From Kryptolebias marmoratus (taxonomy: Eukaryota > Chordata > Actinopteri > Cyprinodontiformes > Rivulidae): a DNA stretch of 64,000 nucleotides. Made by a program: the position numbers and the translations under genes. Under the pieces are notes generated by a model. That model made no database searches and was not told the origin of the DNA. It saw only the letters and a program-made list of their open reading frames with translations. Where the stretch lies: the NCBI RefSeq assembly GCF_001649575.2, contig NC_051430.1, positions 16,884,705 to 16,948,704 on the forward strand, given 5' to 3'. Below, in pieces: positions 61,588 through 64,000 of this stretch. How positions within the stretch are numbered: position 1 is the stretch's first letter; each line of letters begins with the position of its first letter.

Positions 61588-64000
61588 GCTGCAAACAATT
61601 TTAGTGTTTCTCTACAATGAGTATTTCTAATAGCATCTCCTTCTGATTTTTCAAACAAAATGAAGCTGTGCTGAAGGGTTGCACAAATCATGCTGCATAA
61701 TTTATTTACATAATATCCTACTTAAATTTTGCATTCTGATAGAAGAACTCCCAGTAATACATATGCAACAGGACGCATCTCAACAATCAGTGTGTCCGGG
61801 CCCTTCATGCATCTCTTCAATAATTCCCAACAGAAGCCTTTTTTTTTATACCAAAACAGTGTTTGTGCTGGTCACAAATCAGCTGCAAATCAATCTATTC
61901 CAGAAAGAGTAAATCCTTTTTTTTTCTGTCTGCTGTGAGCTCTTCCTCTTTCGTTCCAGTGTGACAGTCAATATTAAAATACTCTGTGGTTCATTGTGGC
62001 TGAACTGTGACCCTAAAAAGAGGTTTTGGTCTCACAATTTATTTCACAGTTGTAGGATGACAGTAACTAAATAAAGCCTTTTGGACATGCAGGTCTAGGG
62101 ATTTTTCGTATGCCTATGCCTTACTGCACATACACACAGCACTTTGAGCAATAACCTAATTTGTACTGTGTGTAATTTATCTACACAAATTTGATAAGGC
62201 AGTTGTGGCTGTGCTGTCAGAGCAGGTTGTTCCTCTTTCTTGCTCCTATACACTGGGAAAAAAAATGTCCTTGAACGCAGACTGAAGATAAACCTGCTGC
62301 TAGAGGCAGGACATGTGCGTTTCATCACCACTGAGAGCATGTGTGCATAAATGAGTATATCAGAAACACCATAATATTAATTGAGAATCAACTAAACTGT
62401 ATATCAGTAACAGTTTTCCTGTTAAACATTTTTTTAAAAATCTATGTTGCTTTTAGGTCTAGGCTTTTTGTTTGTGCCATTAATAACATGCTTGAGCTTT
62501 TGTAATGACCCTGTGTCAAAATACACTGATTAAATGCTTGCATATCACTGGTGATGGCTGCTATTGTGACTCTGTCAAGATTGCTTTTGCTCTTGGCTGT
62601 TGACGATCATTTTTTGTTGAGATGCCACTATTACAGCATTTTTTTTTTTCAATATTTTCTTATGGAGAGTTATAATCATGTTTGTAATGCAGGCCATGAG
62701 CTTTTCCTTCTCCTTTTTCTTCTTCATAAAAAAGAAGGAATGAAACGACAAAATATTGACAAATATTGTTTTTTTTTTTTTTGTTATTTTAAAGCAACAC
62801 CAAGGAGGCAGTTGTGGCTTTTTAAATACATTTGCTCTCATGCATTTTTACACCACAGTGCCACAGGTCTTCTAGGTAGTTTCAAGGACAATCTAATTAT
62901 TGGAATGATGTTGCAGATCCCTCTGCAGTTGTAATGTTGGTATGTAATCATCAGAGGGCATGTTTTTATGCTTTTTATACTCTTGACCTTTCCATGTCTG
63001 TTTTTGTGTGTGGGTGAAGTCTTGCATCTTAGTTTGATTGCTGTGCATATGGAAATTAATTGTGGTCTAACAACAAATGGAAGCTCAGGCACTCATAGGT
63101 CAGACACTCTTTTGTACCAGAAGCCTGTTTTTGTAGGAATAAATATTTATCCTGTTAACAACAAGCTGTTGGAGATCAGAAGAGCCCTTAATGGAAACTA
63201 TGAAAAAAAAAATTGATGCTCTGCATTGTTTAGCAAAAGACTTCAGCTTCTAATATGACGTAAGTAAACCAATCACCTACAGCAACAGAATAGTTTTATT
63301 CCTTCAAGTGCTGGATCTGAAATTTTAAATTAATCCTGTATTTAATTTTGTTTTTGTAGCTATTAATCTAGCTCACTCCAAACTTAATAAATGTTTTTGT
63401 TTTCTGCTGCATCCCTTCTTTCTAAATAAATTGTCTGACATGTTTGCACATGACCTTAAGAATGTGGTCATTGATTTTGCATTAACAAATATCAGTTCAG
63501 ATGAAATTAGAGGGTGTTCAAAAGTGTGTTTGCTGCTTTGAGAAGACTGTGGACTACAGCCAAACACAGGATCAGTCTCAGGATGGTGCAAATGCTTTCC
63601 ACACTGAACGTTACACACTGAAGGCAAAACAAGATGATTCATACTGTGCAAACAACAGGGATTTTCTTTTAAAACTTTGGGATCAGAAATCATTTCATGC
63701 AGAATTTCTTTTGTTTAGAGGCTGCTTTTATTCATCGAAATATGCACGCAGAGATATTGTGTGCATATTTGGGGTAAAGAAGGGAAAGTTGAAATGGTGA
63801 AAGGGTAAAAGTTCATCCCAAACTGCTACGCAGCGTTACTTTTCTTTGCCTTTGTGTCTCCAGCAAAATGTGCTGATCTTCTTTAACAAAATACACTAGT
63901 GTATAATGCATATTTATATTCAACAGTGAAATAACACCAGTCTTTGTCAAAACATCCACTGTTTCATTAAGTTTATTATTATATTAGAATTAATTATTTT

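Larger units (their letters stand above)
56348..64000 (+). other. edil3: edil3 intron (5' portion) after the discoidin exon
   Basis: Begins at the donor GTAAAGCA (phase 0) and runs off the window. It contains two dispersed repeat copies (57.3 and 59.4 kb), a C11T10 tract (59268-59288), short GT and CA tracts (59720-59737 and 61541-61587) and AT-rich sequence. I looked for the next discoidin exon and found no matching frame. ORFs at 62551-62934 and 63501-63800 (plus) and 63373-63693 (minus) are unrecognised and lack exon-like borders. Confidence 0.8.

Overview
This window is vertebrate genomic DNA, almost certainly from a teleost fish. It lies inside one large plus-strand gene, edil3 (EGF-like repeats and discoidin I-like domains 3, also called DEL-1), which encodes a secreted extracellular-matrix and integrin-binding glycoprotein. 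Four internal coding exons can be read directly. They are a 30-nt microexon (16541-16570), the RGD-bearing second EGF repeat (26366-26494), the calcium-binding-type third EGF repeat (44040-44153) and the start of the first discoidin (F5/8 type C) domain (56166-56347). Together they are 455 nt, under 1% of the window, and they read through as one frame with canonical AG/GT splice sites. The intron phases are 1, 1, 1, 1, 0. The signal-peptide/EGF1 exons and the rest of the discoidin domains were not found and must lie outside the window.

The layout is as follows. 1-16540 is the 3' part of an upstream intron and holds a repeat cluster at 12.5-14.5 kb (tRNA-type SINEs and a small inverted-repeat transposon) and a long (CCAT)n array. 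16571-26365 is a 9.8-kb intron holding a decayed Tc1/mariner transposase beside a 1.17-kb hAT-like element. 26495-44039 is a 17.5-kb intron, mostly AT-rich unique-looking sequence. 44154-56165 is a 12.0-kb intron holding a 783-bp hAT-like element with an exact 8-bp target-site duplication and a (CA)n tract. 56348-64000 is the start of another intron.

The teleost call rests on the exon protein sequence (vertebrate EDIL3), the intron sizes, and the interspersed repeats: hAT termini of the AGGGGTGTAA type, SINEs of the kind common in ray-finned fish, and Tc1 remnants. Two further dispersed repeat families were found by comparing intron segments with each other: four copies between 40 and 60 kb, and three copies at about 22, 30.6 and 53.9 kb. 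No operons, CRISPR arrays, rRNAs or intact tRNA genes were seen. Most open reading frames of 60-130 codons here are chance ORFs in AT-rich introns.

There is no evidence of a new multi-gene system. The points most worth a second look are the microexon with a tandem acceptor, a possible alternative terminal exon at 19.76 kb, the datable transposon insertions, the unlabelled repeat families, and several intronic stretches that look like conserved noncoding elements.
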